Shown here: one piece after another, positions 25,962 to 35,120 of the stretch | How the letters are laid out: every line of letters begins with the position of its first letter | Numbering within the stretch: the stretch's first letter is position 1 | Assembly: GCA_017303735.1 (NCBI GenBank) | Contig: JAFLCF010000008.1 | Location: 1-50,043 of the forward strand | Reading direction: 5' to 3' | Source: Anaerolineae bacterium | GTDB taxonomy: Bacteria > Chloroflexota > Anaerolineae > Anaerolineales > Villigracilaceae | DNA length: 50,043 bases | Notes under the pieces: generated by a model | The model's input: the letters and a program-made list of their open reading frames with translations, nothing else | What the model was told of the DNA's origin: nothing | Database searches by the model: none | Translations under genes and position numbers: made by a program

Positions 25962-28900
25962 TCACCCCACCTTACGGATCGCCATCATGGTCAGGTCATC
26001 TGCAAGAGGCAGCGGGTCAATAAAGTCATTGAGACATTCTTCGATAGACCTAATCACCTCTTCCGCCGCATCCGCCGCCAAAGAACTCATCACATCCAAC
26101 AGGCGCACTTCACCGAACAAATCGCCATCTGGCGAAAAGGCTTCGGTCAATCCATCGGTGTAAAGCAGAAGCGTATCTCCCAAAGCAATCGTTACGGTTC
26201 GTTCTTCGATAACGGGCTGCTCCATCACGCCCAATGCGATCGATGTGCGGGTTAATTTTTCGAGACTACCATCGGTCTTCACCCAAAACGGCGGGTTATG
26301 ACCGGCATTCACATAAGTGAACGTGCCCGTATTCAAATCCAACACACCATACACGGCAGTGATAAACATCCCCTGCTGCGTATCGGGCAACAAAGAGTCA
26401 TTCACGCGCCGAAACGCCTCGGCAGGCGAAGAAGTTTCCACCACCGCCGCGCGAACCAGTGTGCGAGTCAACGCCATGAACAATGCCGCTGGCATGCCTT
26501 TATCAGCCACATCGGCAATAAAGATGCCAAGTTTATTATTCGACAATTCGATCACATCGTAAAAGTCACCGCCCACCTGCCGCGCGGTACGCCATCTCGC
26601 CGCAATCTGCCAGTTTTCATGAGTCGGCAAAACGCTCGGGATGAAGGTCTGTTGAATTTGGCGAGCCAGCTGCACTTCCGTTTCGAGGCGTTCGCGCACC
26701 ACCATCTCTTGTTGCAGTAGATCATTCTGTATTGCCAGCGCCGCCTGCTGTGCGATGCCCGTAATAATCTCCAACCGTCTCGCACGAAAACGGCGTGCAT
26801 TTTCAGCTTCTTCAATTAATAAGACGCCAAACACATCACTCTTGATGGAAAGCGGAACCGCGATCAATAATCGGTCTGGATTAAGCCCATCCGCTTCATC
26901 CCACGCTCCTGGCTGGATCTCCAACCAATCTTTTGGCTCCGCCTCAGCTTTCAGCGAATGGGTCACCAAGGTATTCTGTTCCAACGCCCAGATCAAAAAA
27001 GGAAACTCAGACAAAGGCAGGCTCTTCTCGGTGAGAAGAGATTCTTCCTCCTCTGAAAACCCATACTCGTGTGAAGCCTGCAACGCATCCTCTACGCCAT
27101 TCAAACGATAAAGAACCACCCGTTTTACACCCACAAGGATCGGCATGATACGAATAATAGAGCCGAGAATTTCATCCAGATCGTTCAGGCTCACCACCGA
27201 TTGCGCCACTTGCAACAACGCCGCCGAAGCATACGCCTGCTCTTGTGTCGCATCGAACAGCCGGGTGTTTTCGATCGCAACCGCCGCATAATTTGCAAAG
27301 GTGCCAGCAATGGTGCGGGCTTCATGACCATACCGCCCAGGCGAATGATGAGCAAGAGTCATTACCCCAAGCGGGCGGTCGCCCACACGCAGAGGGGCAA
27401 TAATGGAGGAATAATTCGAGTCGAATCCGGCGGTTAAACCTGCTGGACCGATTGGATCTTCAGGACGGCGAATGATAGGAACATCCGCTTCAAGCGCATC
27501 GATCATGGCAAGGGTCGTTTCAGGGAAGGCAATGCAGGTGCTTTCCAACTGGTTGCCATCCATGCCATGTACAGCCGAAAGGCACAACGACCCATCCTGT
27601 AACAGCCAGATGGCAGAAGTATCCACAGGCAGGTTGCGGTCTAATTCACCGAGGATCATTTCGAGAACCTCATCCAACCCGGCATTGCTCGAAACCAACC
27701 CAGCCACATCACGCAAACTATCCGCCACCTGCCGCCGCCACTGTTCGGAACGGTACAGATCAGCATTGCGGATCGCCGCCGCCATCGTATCGGCGACAGC
27801 CTCGAACATGACCTGGTCGTCTTCAGTGAATACATTCGGTTGGTCTGATTGAATATCCAGCAGCCCCACAACTCGTTCATTAAAGATCAATGGAACGCAC
27901 AACTCAGATTTGGTGTTCTTGGGCGGCAGTGGCGAATGAACGTAGCGCTTATCTTTGGAAACATCGTTGGCAAGCACGGTTCTTCCATTGCGTGCCACCC
28001 AGGGCATGATGCCTTTCTCTTCATCAAGCGGAATGTTATACCCTTCAAGTTTTTTACTGCGCTTACCGCTGCCGGCTTCATACATGATCATACGTCGGTT
28101 GGGATGGACGGTGAACAATGAAACATGAGGGTAGCCAAATTTTTCATGGATCAGTTTTGCAGCATCACGCATAAGCTGGGAAAGGTCGAGCGTGGAGGTT
28201 ACGCTTTTGCTTACTTCAGAAACCAAAGTAAGTTGATTGGCGCGGCGACTCAGGTCGCTATATAACTTTGCACCTTCTACAGCGCGCGCCACATTATCAG
28301 CCAGCGCGCGTAGGATGAGCAAGTCGATGGGATGGAAGGCGCTGGGCTGGTTGCTTTGTACATCCAATGCGCCGAGGATGCGGTCTTCGATCTTGAGTGG
28401 AATGACGACTTCGGAACGGGTTTCAGGCAGGCTATCTATAAATCGATAACGCGGGTCGGCTTGAACATCGTCACAGACGATCTCGTTTCCGGTTTTTGCA
28501 GCCTCACCGATCAAACCCTGACCGATTTCCACCTCCAGGGCGATGGTGGCTTTTCGTTTTCCTTTGCGCGGGGCGACGGCGCTGGCACGAAAATGCAAGG
28601 CATGATCGTTCGCTTCAAGTGTAAAAAATGCAACGTAATAAAAGTTGAAGGTCTTTTGGATGAGTTTGGTCACCTGCGCGGCGAGTTCGTTTACATCCAA
28701 CACGTTGGCGATCTGTGCGCTGACTTCGCGCACCAAATTTAATTGGCGTAAACGGAACTGCTCCACCTCAGCGCGATGGGAGGCGAACAGGTTGATCGAG
28801 ATGATCTGCCCCAAGCCTTGGAGCAAGTTTATTTCATCGGTTGAAAATTCTGGTCCTTTGGGACGGGTGACTTGAAGCGCTCCCAGCGTAATCCCCTGAT

Positions 28901-29225
28901 CCTCGAGCGGAACCGCGACAAAGGTCGAGCGGGAGGCGGTGCCCGTTTTCTTCCCCTTGGTGTTCTTTTTTACGAGCTTGCCCGATTTTACAGCCCGCTT
29001 CATTGCATCCAATGTGGGTAGAGATGGGAATAAAGAACCATCCTCCCAATCGGGCAGACGAAAGATGCTTTCTTGAAGCCAGACATCGACCCTACCAGCA
29101 ATCAGGCGATTTGCCATGGCGGCGATACGGTCGCGCTGTGCGCTGAGTGAGTCTTCGCTCCGCAGTTGCTCGCCCAGGCTGGCGAGTTGGAGCCAGTCCC
29201 ATGAGGATCGTGTTGCGGCGCTCAT
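25962..29225 (-). CDS. Multi-GAF PP2C-type phosphatase (RsbU/SpoIIE family)
   Basis: 1087 residues, soluble. Five GAF-like modules at about 15-155, 165-320, 330-500, 510-660 and 670-845 are followed by a coiled segment (LETEVQLARQIQQTFIPS) and a PP2C/SpoIIE domain at about 865-1087. Metal-binding motifs: GGDFYDVI, FIADVADKGMPAALFM, NAGHNPPFW, YTDGLTEA and DDLTMMAI. In partner switching such phosphatases dephosphorylate the STAS anti-anti-sigma factor and so release a sigma factor. The upstream anti-sigma kinase and STAS genes support that role. GAF ligands unknown. It starts 4 bases after the previous stop. Confidence 0.88.
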   Translation of the reverse strand: MSAATRSSWDWLQLASLGEQLRSEDSLSAQRDRIAAMANRLIAGRVDVWLQESIFRLPDWEDGSLFPSLPTLDAMKRAVKSGKLVKKNTKGKKTGTASRSTFVAVPLEDQGITLGALQVTRPKGPEFSTDEINLLQGLGQIISINLFASHRAEVEQFRLRQLNLVREVSAQIANVLDVNELAAQVTKLIQKTFNFYYVAFFTLEANDHALHFRASAVAPRKGKRKATIALEVEIGQGLIGEAAKTGNEIVCDDVQADPRYRFIDSLPETRSEVVIPLKIEDRILGALDVQSNQPSAFHPIDLLILRALADNVARAVEGAKLYSDLSRRANQLTLVSEVSKSVTSTLDLSQLMRDAAKLIHEKFGYPHVSLFTVHPNRRMIMYEAGSGKRSKKLEGYNIPLDEEKGIMPWVARNGRTVLANDVSKDKRYVHSPLPPKNTKSELCVPLIFNERVVGLLDIQSDQPNVFTEDDQVMFEAVADTMAAAIRNADLYRSEQWRRQVADSLRDVAGLVSSNAGLDEVLEMILGELDRNLPVDTSAIWLLQDGSLCLSAVHGMDGNQLESTCIAFPETTLAMIDALEADVPIIRRPEDPIGPAGLTAGFDSNYSSIIAPLRVGDRPLGVMTLAHHSPGRYGHEARTIAGTFANYAAVAIENTRLFDATQEQAYASAALLQVAQSVVSLNDLDEILGSIIRIMPILVGVKRVVLYRLNGVEDALQASHEYGFSEEEESLLTEKSLPLSEFPFLIWALEQNTLVTHSLKAEAEPKDWLEIQPGAWDEADGLNPDRLLIAVPLSIKSDVFGVLLIEEAENARRFRARRLEIITGIAQQAALAIQNDLLQQEMVVRERLETEVQLARQIQQTFIPSVLPTHENWQIAARWRTARQVGGDFYDVIELSNNKLGIFIADVADKGMPAALFMALTRTLVRAAVVETSSPAEAFRRVNDSLLPDTQQGMFITAVYGVLDLNTGTFTYVNAGHNPPFWVKTDGSLEKLTRTSIALGVMEQPVIEERTVTIALGDTLLLYTDGLTEAFSPDGDLFGEVRLLDVMSSLAADAAEEVIRSIEECLNDFIDPLPLADDLTMMAIRKVG

Positions 29226-29229
29226 GGCA

Positions 29230-29637
29230 TTACTCTTTCCGTTTGGTCATTGTGAGCAGGTTGCCCGATGTGGAGGATTCATACCGGACAGAGTCCATTA
29301 ATTTGCGCATGAGGTAAACACCCAACCCGCCGATCTGCCTTTCTGATAGTTCGGCTTTGAGGTTGGGTTCTTTTACCTTGGTTGGATTAAAGGTTTTTCC
29401 CTGATCGCGCATGGTAATGATGATCTCACTCCCCCGCATGTCGCATGTCATAAATAAAGATGCATCCGAAACGCCTTCGTAGGCGTGTTCAATAATATTT
29501 GATGCAGCTTCATCCGCGGCAAGCTGGAGAGAATAGATGGTCTTTTCGGAAAAGCCGCCGCTACGCGCGACTTCCGCTACTGCATCGCGGATCTCATCCA
29601 GATATTCGAACCTGGCAGGAAATATATATTCTGGCAT
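29230..29637 (-). CDS. RsbW-like anti-sigma factor, serine kinase
   Basis: 135 residues, GHKL ATPase fold. N box DEAASNIIEHAY (about 43-54), G1 DQGKTFNP and G2 IGGLGVYLMRK. Such kinases bind a sigma factor and phosphorylate a STAS partner; a direct effect on the PP2C protein is also possible. TATCAT lies 6 nt before the ATG and no Shine-Dalgarno is visible, so the gene may also be transcribed alone as a leaderless message. No sigma-factor gene is near. Confidence 0.88.
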   Translation of the reverse strand: MPEYIFPARFEYLDEIRDAVAEVARSGGFSEKTIYSLQLAADEAASNIIEHAYEGVSDASLFMTCDMRGSEIIITMRDQGKTFNPTKVKEPNLKAELSERQIGGLGVYLMRKLMDSVRYESSTSGNLLTMTKRKE

Positions 29638-29643
29638 AAAGAA

Positions 29644-29649
29644 ATGATA
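29644..29649 (-). promoter_or_regulatory. Candidate -10 for leaderless transcription of the anti-sigma gene
   Basis: TATCAT on the minus strand, 6 nt before the start codon at 29637. Upstream lies a perfect hairpin ATGCCGTCTC/GAGACGGCAT (about 29650-29680) that could separate this gene from the STAS gene. Confidence 0.4.
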
Positions 29650-29704
29650 TGCCGTCTCTGAAACGTACGAGACGGCATTCCAGGGTTCTTTGTGAACCCC
29701 TTGA

Positions 29705-30040
29705 TTAGAAACTTCCTACTGCGGCAACAGTATCGTCGAAGGTTTTGAAGAGTTCGGTGAAGCCCGCCAGTTCGAGCGCTTCACGGATGCGCTCCGGTAC
29801 GTGAACCAGCACCACTTCGCCGCGATTGTATCGTTTGCAATTGCGTTGGGCGGCAAGCAGGGCGCGGAACCCAGCGCTGGACATGTATTCCAGCCCACTC
29901 ATATCGAGAGCAAGTTTGAAACGCCCATTGTCGTTGGCATTTTCAAGTGCTTTTGCAAATTGGGGAGCTGTTGCACTGTCAACTCGTCCTTTAACCGAGA
30001 TAAGATCGCAGTGCTTGAATTCCTGTGTGCTGATTTCCAT
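29705..30040 (-). CDS. STAS-domain anti-anti-sigma factor
   Basis: 111 residues. LALDMSGLEYMSSAGFRALL (about 43-62) is the family core, with Ser54/55 at the phosphorylation position. GGAGGAG precedes the ATG by 6 nt. First gene of the STAS-kinase-phosphatase partner-switching cluster, where its phosphorylation state would control sequestration of a sigma factor or other target. Confidence 0.9.
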   Translation of the reverse strand: MEISTQEFKHCDLISVKGRVDSATAPQFAKALENANDNGRFKLALDMSGLEYMSSAGFRALLAAQRNCKRYNRGEVVLVHVPERIREALELAGFTELFKTFDDTVAAVGSF

Positions 30041-30123
30041 AATTTCTCCTCCGGGCAGGGGTTTATGTTGTTGATTTGGAAAATTATATCACGTCCCACA
30101 AGTGAGAATCGCATGGAAAGTCG

Positions 30124-30240
30124 GAGTGGCGATTGTTGTGTGTGAAGCCACAGAGATCGCAGAGATTTTGAGTTTTCTTCCTCTATGAACTCATTGACCT
30201 CTGTGGCAAAAAGGGTTTTACACACTGGTCTCGCCACTCC
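30124..30240. repeat. Dispersed palindromic element containing CCACAGAG/CTCTGTGG
   Basis: Nested inverted arms: GAGTGGCGA (30125-30133) with TCGCCACTC (30231-30239), and CCACAGAG (30148-30155) with CTCTGTGG (30199-30206). Shares its core with 5944-6047. It occupies most of the 319-bp divergent spacer (30041-30359). The rest holds a TACAAT candidate -10 near 30319. Confidence 0.6.
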
Positions 30241-30359
30241 CATTTCGGGAGGTCAACCGGATAAGATTATAATCATTGCAAATCTCTGCAACTCCCCTAC
30301 CTGAACCCAACAAATCGTTTACAATAGAGAAACAGGTAATAACTAAGAGGAGATTTACA

Positions 30360-30803
30360 ATGCTAGGCACCCCTATTCTTGTGATGCTTGTAGAAGATAA
30401 TGCAGACCATGCTGAACTCGTCATTCGGACGATGGAGAGCCATCACATTCCAACTCGGATATTACACTTAACAGACGGCGAATCTGCCTTGGATTACCTA
30501 CTCCGGCGTAATATGTATCAGGAACCTGAAACCAGCCCGCGCCCACACATGATCCTGTTGGACCTGCGCCTGCCGCGTGTGGATGGTCTTGAAGTCCTGC
30601 GTGTGATCAAAGAGGAAGAGGAACTCAGGAGCATTCCCGTCGTCGTACTCACCACCTCCGAAGCCGAGCGGGATGTGACTCATGCGTACGACCATTATGT
30701 GAATAGTTACCTGGTTAAACCAGTGGGCTTCGATGATTTCAGCAATCTTATGAAAGACCTTGGCGTCTACTGGCTGGGTTGGAACAAACAATTACGCGTT
30801 TAA
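30360..30803 (+). CDS. Single-domain response regulator (Rcp1-like)
   Basis: 147 residues from ATG 30360, preceded by GAGGAG (8 nt). REC domain only: acidic pair VEDN (11-14), phospho-acceptor Asp68 in LLDLRLP, LTTS (98-101) and Lys120 in YLVKP. The long alpha4 region (DVTHAYDHYVNSYLV) is typical of Rcp1/phytochrome-type regulators. It probably passes phosphate to or from an unlinked histidine kinase. Six bases separate it from the next gene, forming an operon. Confidence 0.9.
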   Translation: MLGTPILVMLVEDNADHAELVIRTMESHHIPTRILHLTDGESALDYLLRRNMYQEPETSPRPHMILLDLRLPRVDGLEVLRVIKEEEELRSIPVVVLTTSEAERDVTHAYDHYVNSYLVKPVGFDDFSNLMKDLGVYWLGWNKQLRV

Positions 30804-30809
30804 TCTCTC

Positions 30810-32195
30810 ATGACAAGTGAAATCATTCGAATTCTGCTGGTTGAAGATGAAGACCCCCATGCAGAACTGATACAACGTGCGTTTGAAGACCAGGGGGAGG
30901 AATTCCAGATTGTTCGCGTCCGGTCGCTCAGTGAAGCACGCGAACGGATCCGCGAACAGGAACCCCGGCTTATCATTGCCGATTGGCGACTCCCGGATGG
31001 AGAAAGCCTGGAACTGCTGCCCAACCATCGCGACCCGCTCGCAACCCCCATCATCCTAATGACAAGTTACGGCAATGAACGCATCGCTGTTGAGGCGCTC
31101 AAATCTGGTGCGTTGGATTATGTCGTCAAATCTCCCGAGTCCATGTTGGATATGCCTCACCTGGCTCGGAAAGCGCTCGACCAATGGAATTCACGCGCCG
31201 ACCGCATTCACATGCAACAAGCACTTTCAGACAGCGAGGCGCAGTTCCGCTTGCTTGCCGAAAACGCCAGCGACATGATTGCCCGCCTCAGTTTAAACGG
31301 GGAAATGTATTATGTCTCCCCGGCTTGTAAAACCATTCTTGGTTACAGCCCCGATGAATTGACCGGGATGAACATTATTGATTTGATCCACGAAAAAGAT
31401 CAGCAGTCGGTTAAGGATATGCTGAAACAGACATCCAATGAAGATACTTCCTTCACGGTCACTTACCGCGCTAGATCGAAAGACGGGAACCATATCTGGC
31501 TGGAAACCTCTGCCCGGGCAATTCTCGAACCCATATCAAAGGATGTGATTGAGATCCAATCTGCCTCCCGCGATATCACAGAACGCAAACGCGCCGAAGA
31601 AGCCCTGCAACAAGCCCATAACCAGCTTAGTGACGCCTACGAAAGGACCATCGAAGGCTGGGTACGCGCCCTCGACTTGCGCGACCGCGAAACCGAAGGG
31701 CACACTCAACGAGTCACCGAGATCACCGTCCGCGTGGCGGCACAGCTTGGGTTTAGTGAAGAGGAACTCTCACACATCAAACGAGGCGCACTTCTACACG
31801 ACATGGGCAAGATCGCCATCCCCGATGAGATATTGCAAAAGCCGGGTCCGCTTAACGAAGCGGAGTGGGAGCGGATGCGCCAACATCCCCAATATGCCTA
31901 CGACATGCTTGCCCCCATTGAATACCTGCGCCCGGCATTGGACATTCCCTACTATCATCACGAACGCTGGGATGGGAGCGGATACCCGCATGGATGGAAA
32001 GGCGAGAAGATTCCGCTTTCTGCGCGCCTCTTCGCCATCGTCGACGTTTGGGATGCGCTTCGCAGCGACAGACCCTATCGCAAAGCGATTCCGCGCGAGC
32101 AGGTGATCGACTACATCCAGGAAAATTCAAACCTGCTCTTCGACCCAAAACTGGTGGAACACTTTCTAAAGTTCGTCGAAAACAATCAGGTGTAA
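30810..32195 (+). CDS. REC-PAS-HD-GYP protein, probable cyclic-di-GMP phosphodiesterase
   Basis: 461 residues. REC domain with Asp58 (IIADWRLP), PAS at about 142-262 ending with a PAC-like SRDITERKRAEE, coiled linker, then HD-GYP (about 275-461). Metal-binding HD at 330-331 (LLHDMGKIAIPDE) and the HHERWDGSGYP signature at 383-393. HD-GYP proteins hydrolyse cyclic di-GMP. Co-transcribed with the upstream regulator. No GGDEF protein is in the window. Confidence 0.92.
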   Translation: MTSEIIRILLVEDEDPHAELIQRAFEDQGEEFQIVRVRSLSEARERIREQEPRLIIADWRLPDGESLELLPNHRDPLATPIILMTSYGNERIAVEALKSGALDYVVKSPESMLDMPHLARKALDQWNSRADRIHMQQALSDSEAQFRLLAENASDMIARLSLNGEMYYVSPACKTILGYSPDELTGMNIIDLIHEKDQQSVKDMLKQTSNEDTSFTVTYRARSKDGNHIWLETSARAILEPISKDVIEIQSASRDITERKRAEEALQQAHNQLSDAYERTIEGWVRALDLRDRETEGHTQRVTEITVRVAAQLGFSEEELSHIKRGALLHDMGKIAIPDEILQKPGPLNEAEWERMRQHPQYAYDMLAPIEYLRPALDIPYYHHERWDGSGYPHGWKGEKIPLSARLFAIVDVWDALRSDRPYRKAIPREQVIDYIQENSNLLFDPKLVEHFLKFVENNQV

Positions 32196-32196
32196 T

Positions 32197-32225
32197 TTGA
32201 CACACCTCCCTTCATCGGGTATGCT
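32197..32225 (+). promoter_or_regulatory. Promoter of the SRP RNA gene
   Basis: TTGACA (32197-32202), 17-nt spacer, TATGCT (32220-32225). It starts directly after the HD-GYP stop codon and gives a start near 32232. Confidence 0.8.
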
Positions 32226-32231
32226 TGCGGC

Positions 32232-32336
32232 TGTCCGGGCAGGCCCGGCGCGGCGAAACCTTTCGAACCCCGCCAGGATCGAAAGATAGCAACGGTAAGG
32301 AAGAGTCTTCGGGTGCCGCCGATCCCCTGCCCGGAT
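32232..32336 (+). ncRNA. ffs: Small bacterial signal recognition particle RNA (4.5S type)
   Basis: The conserved apical core is visible: CCGCCAGG at 32270-32277, a GAAA tetraloop, then AGCAACGGTA, and a closing TCTTCGGGTGCCG. The ends pair as CCGGGCAGG (32235-32243) with CCTGCCCGG (32326-32334). About 105 nt, the short form without an Alu domain. It binds Ffh for co-translational targeting. Boundaries were estimated from the promoter and the terminal stem; a weak T run follows. Confidence 0.9.
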
Positions 32337-32349
32337 ATTTTGTTAAACG

Positions 32350-32355
32350 TATGAT
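32350..32355 (+). promoter_or_regulatory. -10 element for leaderless transcription of the 32362 gene
   Basis: TATGAT exactly 6 nt before ATG 32362; no Shine-Dalgarno. Confidence 0.55.
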
Positions 32356-32361
32356 CCCCTC

Positions 32362-32721
32362 ATGTCCTCATCAAAAATCATAACGGTCATTATCATGCTT
32401 GCCATCGGCATAGGGCTCGGACTTGCCTACGGATGGATTCTCGCGCCGGTTGAATACACCGATGTCACCCCCAACGTTCTGCGTGAAGATTACCGGGTCG
32501 ATTTTATACTCATGACCGCCGAAGCCTATCAAAACGATTTTGATGCCGCCGCCGCCGCACGCCGCATTGCCCTGCTCGGGAGTACCCCCCCAGCCGACAT
32601 CGTTTCATCTGCGTTGAATTACGCCAGCCTCAATGGGTTTAGTCAGGATGAGATCACCGCCCTGCAAGGGTTGCTCACTGCCATGCAAACCTATCAACCA
32701 GAAGAGGATACCAGCCCGTGA
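32362..32721 (+). CDS. Membrane-anchored protein, first of a tandem paralog pair
   Basis: 119 residues: one N-terminal helix (about 7-28, IITVIIMLAIGIGLGLAYGW), then an exported domain. Its LREDY..DFILMTAEAY and AARRIALLGSTPPADIV parts align with LRADFKDQYRIIISASY and AQARLSLLGDTDPIDAL in the next gene. The GTG start of that gene overlaps this stop by 4 bases. Family unknown. Confidence 0.7.
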   Translation: MSSSKIITVIIMLAIGIGLGLAYGWILAPVEYTDVTPNVLREDYRVDFILMTAEAYQNDFDAAAAARRIALLGSTPPADIVSSALNYASLNGFSQDEITALQGLLTAMQTYQPEEDTSP

Positions 32722-33611
32722 GCCGGATCTTTCAATCCTCTCTGATTCAAATGACCTTCGCGCTTCTTGCCGGATTTGGGCTGGGTCTGGCATACGCATG
32801 GCTTCTCTCCCCTGTCACCTATGTGGATGCAACCCCGGCACTTCTGCGCGCAGATTTCAAAGATCAATACCGCATAATCATCTCCGCATCCTATGCTGCC
32901 AACCAAGACCTCCCCCGTGCCCAAGCTCGCTTAAGTCTGCTCGGTGACACAGACCCCATCGACGCGCTCAGCGCACAGGCACAGCGTATGCTGGCTTCTG
33001 GTGAAACATTCGAAAATGCCCGTCCGCTTGCACAGCTTGCTACAGACCTTCAACGCGGTTTTGTCAGTGAGCCGTTCACATCCACGCCTTTCCCAACCTT
33101 CAGCACGCCAGATGTACAGCCCACCAATACACCATCTGTTGTTGAAACACAAGTAGAACCTAACGACGAGATAACGGTCACACCGCCGCCCACCGTCGTC
33201 TTTGAACAGACTCCACTTATTCCCCTCTTTCAAGAGACCGTTACCCCGCGCCCAACTTTTACATCAACCGCCGGTCCTGGCGAACCTTTTGTGCTTACCG
33301 GTCAGGAACCTCTTTGCGACCCTGGCTCATCAAAGCTGATGCAGTTCATTCTGACAGATTCGAATCGCCGTCAGATCGCAGGTGTTGAGATCATCGTCAC
33401 TTGGAGTCAGGGTGAAGACCGCTTCTTTACCGGATTCAAGCCCGAGCTTGGGAATGGATACGCTGACTTCGTCATGGAAGCAAGTGTGGTCTACAACATC
33501 CGCATTGTCACGGGCGGCGCCTTCGTTCCCGATATCAGCGCGCCAAGCTGCACCGACCCGAATGGTGTGGAATACCCTGGCGGCATCCTGTTGACTTTTC
33601 AACAACCCTGA
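32718..33611 (+). CDS. Membrane-anchored protein, second paralog with extended beta-rich C-terminus
   Basis: 297 residues from GTG 32718, in a 4-base overlap (GTGA) with the previous gene. One N-terminal helix (about 10-30), the shared helical domain (about 30-110), a Thr/Pro-rich linker (about 125-190) and an extra C-terminal beta domain (about 195-297) with two Cys (GQEPLCDPG, SAPSCTDPNG). The linker suggests that the last domain is held away from the membrane. Function unknown. Confidence 0.75.
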   Translation: MSRIFQSSLIQMTFALLAGFGLGLAYAWLLSPVTYVDATPALLRADFKDQYRIIISASYAANQDLPRAQARLSLLGDTDPIDALSAQAQRMLASGETFENARPLAQLATDLQRGFVSEPFTSTPFPTFSTPDVQPTNTPSVVETQVEPNDEITVTPPPTVVFEQTPLIPLFQETVTPRPTFTSTAGPGEPFVLTGQEPLCDPGSSKLMQFILTDSNRRQIAGVEIIVTWSQGEDRFFTGFKPELGNGYADFVMEASVVYNIRIVTGGAFVPDISAPSCTDPNGVEYPGGILLTFQQP

Positions 33612-33676
33612 TCTCTCTGCAACCAAACTTGTGTTCAATCGTTATATCCACCAGATAAAAAATCAAGGAGCAACAA

Positions 33677-34189
33677 ATGAACACATCCTATTCTGAACAA
33701 AAACCTGGGCTGGTTACCACTATTGCCCTAATGACCCTTATTAGTGGGATCATCAACCTCTTCTGGGGGTTTGTTGCATCTGCAACTGCCCTCGGCACAA
33801 TCATTGGTGTAATCTGCCTGCCGCTCACCATCTTGCCAACTATTCTGGGAATCTTCGAGATCATTTATGCCGCCAAGTTGTTAAGCGCCCAGCCCCAGCC
33901 GGTACAGCCCTCCACTTCCATTGCAGTATTTCAGATCCTTACCTTTTTGATGGGCAATATTTTCTCGATGGTCGTTGGCATCCTCTCACTCATCTTCTAT
34001 AACGACCTGACCGTAAAAGACTATTTCTCCCGCCTCAACCATGTACATGTTGCTTCGCCTGCACCTGTAATCGTAGAGCCGCAACCAACTCCTCTTATTG
34101 AGCCCGCGATCGAAGAAGTCTCAACATCTGTTGAAGAACCCGTTGCGGTAGAAAAGCCAAAGCGTGCAAAGAAATCTTCTAGCAAATAA
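33677..34189 (+). CDS. Membrane protein with Lys-rich cytosolic tail
   Basis: 170 residues, AAGGAG 8 nt before the ATG. Three to four helices between about 12 and 115, a Pro/Glu/Val-rich stretch (about 125-155) and a basic end KPKRAKKSSSK. No family is recognised. Followed by a terminator. Confidence 0.65.
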   Translation: MNTSYSEQKPGLVTTIALMTLISGIINLFWGFVASATALGTIIGVICLPLTILPTILGIFEIIYAAKLLSAQPQPVQPSTSIAVFQILTFLMGNIFSMVVGILSLIFYNDLTVKDYFSRLNHVHVASPAPVIVEPQPTPLIEPAIEEVSTSVEEPVAVEKPKRAKKSSSK

Positions 34190-34202
34190 TCTAGCCTATT
34201 TA

Positions 34203-34240
34203 AAAAATCAGCAGCCTCGTGAGGCTGCTGATTTTTTATT
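34203..34240. terminator. Bidirectional terminator
   Basis: Perfect stem AATCAGCAGCCTC/GAGGCTGCTGATT (34206-34218/34221-34233) with A and T tracts, between convergent genes. Confidence 0.9.
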
Positions 34241-34257
34241 CATTCAACGACAAAAAC

Positions 34258-35028
34258 TTACGGTTCAGAAATGGTGAAATAATCCACTTCAATCTTCACC
34301 GGAATCGCCCGAAGCGCGGAGATCGAAAATCCAACGCCGCCTTCGCGCAGGCTATTCTTGTTGTCAATATATGGACTGCCGCGCTGTTCTTCACCATTGA
34401 TGAAGAATGAAATCTCATCATCCTGACATTCCATGGCATAGACATTGACATCCTTGCCCTGATTGATGTCGTTTGAACCGCCATTGGTCAGGCGGCTAAA
34501 ACCACCGCTTACAAAATATAGGTACCATAAGCCGTCGCTTTGAACTGCCCACTCATACCAGCCATCCTCACCAAATCGACAGACCAGGCTGACCTGCTGG
34601 GTATTCACACCGCGGTTCTCAACTTTGATCTCCACGCGCACATCTTCATATGAGTACTCCTGATAAAGGTAATACGCATACAAGAAAGACTCGGGGATAT
34701 CGAAGATCATCAAGCTGTCTTCAAAGGAAACAGAAACACTTTCAGGGTCAGAATCCTGGCTATCTTGAAGAACTTCATAGTACCACTGGGGATCAGAGTC
34801 AAATTCCTCAGTAAAGAAGGCTCCTCCAGATGTTGCAGGCTGTTCTTGGGGCTGCTCCTGAGGTTGTTCTTGGGGTTGCTCTTGAGGCTGTTCCTGTTGC
34901 GCTTCCCGGGTTGGGACGGGAGGCAGGGTGGGCTGCGCGGCAGGCTCTCCTGAAGAGAAAGCGCCACAAGCCAGGCTGACTACTAAAATAATGCTTGCGA
35001 TCATCAAAAATGGGCGATAGGGTTTCAT
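34258..35028 (-). CDS. Lipoprotein with QEQP repeats and a jelly-roll-like domain
   Basis: 256 residues. Lipobox VSLAC gives a lipidated Cys21. A linker with about five QEQP units (12-bp DNA repeats at about 34830-34900) is followed by a domain (about 70-256) of beta-rich laminin/DUF1080-like character: FFTEEFDSD, WYEWAVQSDG, ISFFINGEE and GGVGFSISAL. It is probably an extracellular sugar- or glycan-binding lipoprotein, but no ligand can be named. AAGGAGA precedes the ATG. Confidence 0.72.
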   Translation of the reverse strand: MKPYRPFLMIASIILVVSLACGAFSSGEPAAQPTLPPVPTREAQQEQPQEQPQEQPQEQPQEQPATSGGAFFTEEFDSDPQWYYEVLQDSQDSDPESVSVSFEDSLMIFDIPESFLYAYYLYQEYSYEDVRVEIKVENRGVNTQQVSLVCRFGEDGWYEWAVQSDGLWYLYFVSGGFSRLTNGGSNDINQGKDVNVYAMECQDDEISFFINGEEQRGSPYIDNKNSLREGGVGFSISALRAIPVKIEVDYFTISEP

Positions 35029-35108
35029 ACATCTCTCCTTATATAATTGATTGTTTACATTTTAGCATATCCCATGCAGCATCTCATGTATCTTTTCTGC
35101 ATCAATGC

Positions 35109-35114
35109 TACAAT
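35109..35114 (+). promoter_or_regulatory. -10 element for leaderless transcription of the Memo gene
   Basis: TACAAT exactly 6 nt before ATG 35121; no Shine-Dalgarno. Confidence 0.55.
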
Positions 35115-35120
35115 GATTTT

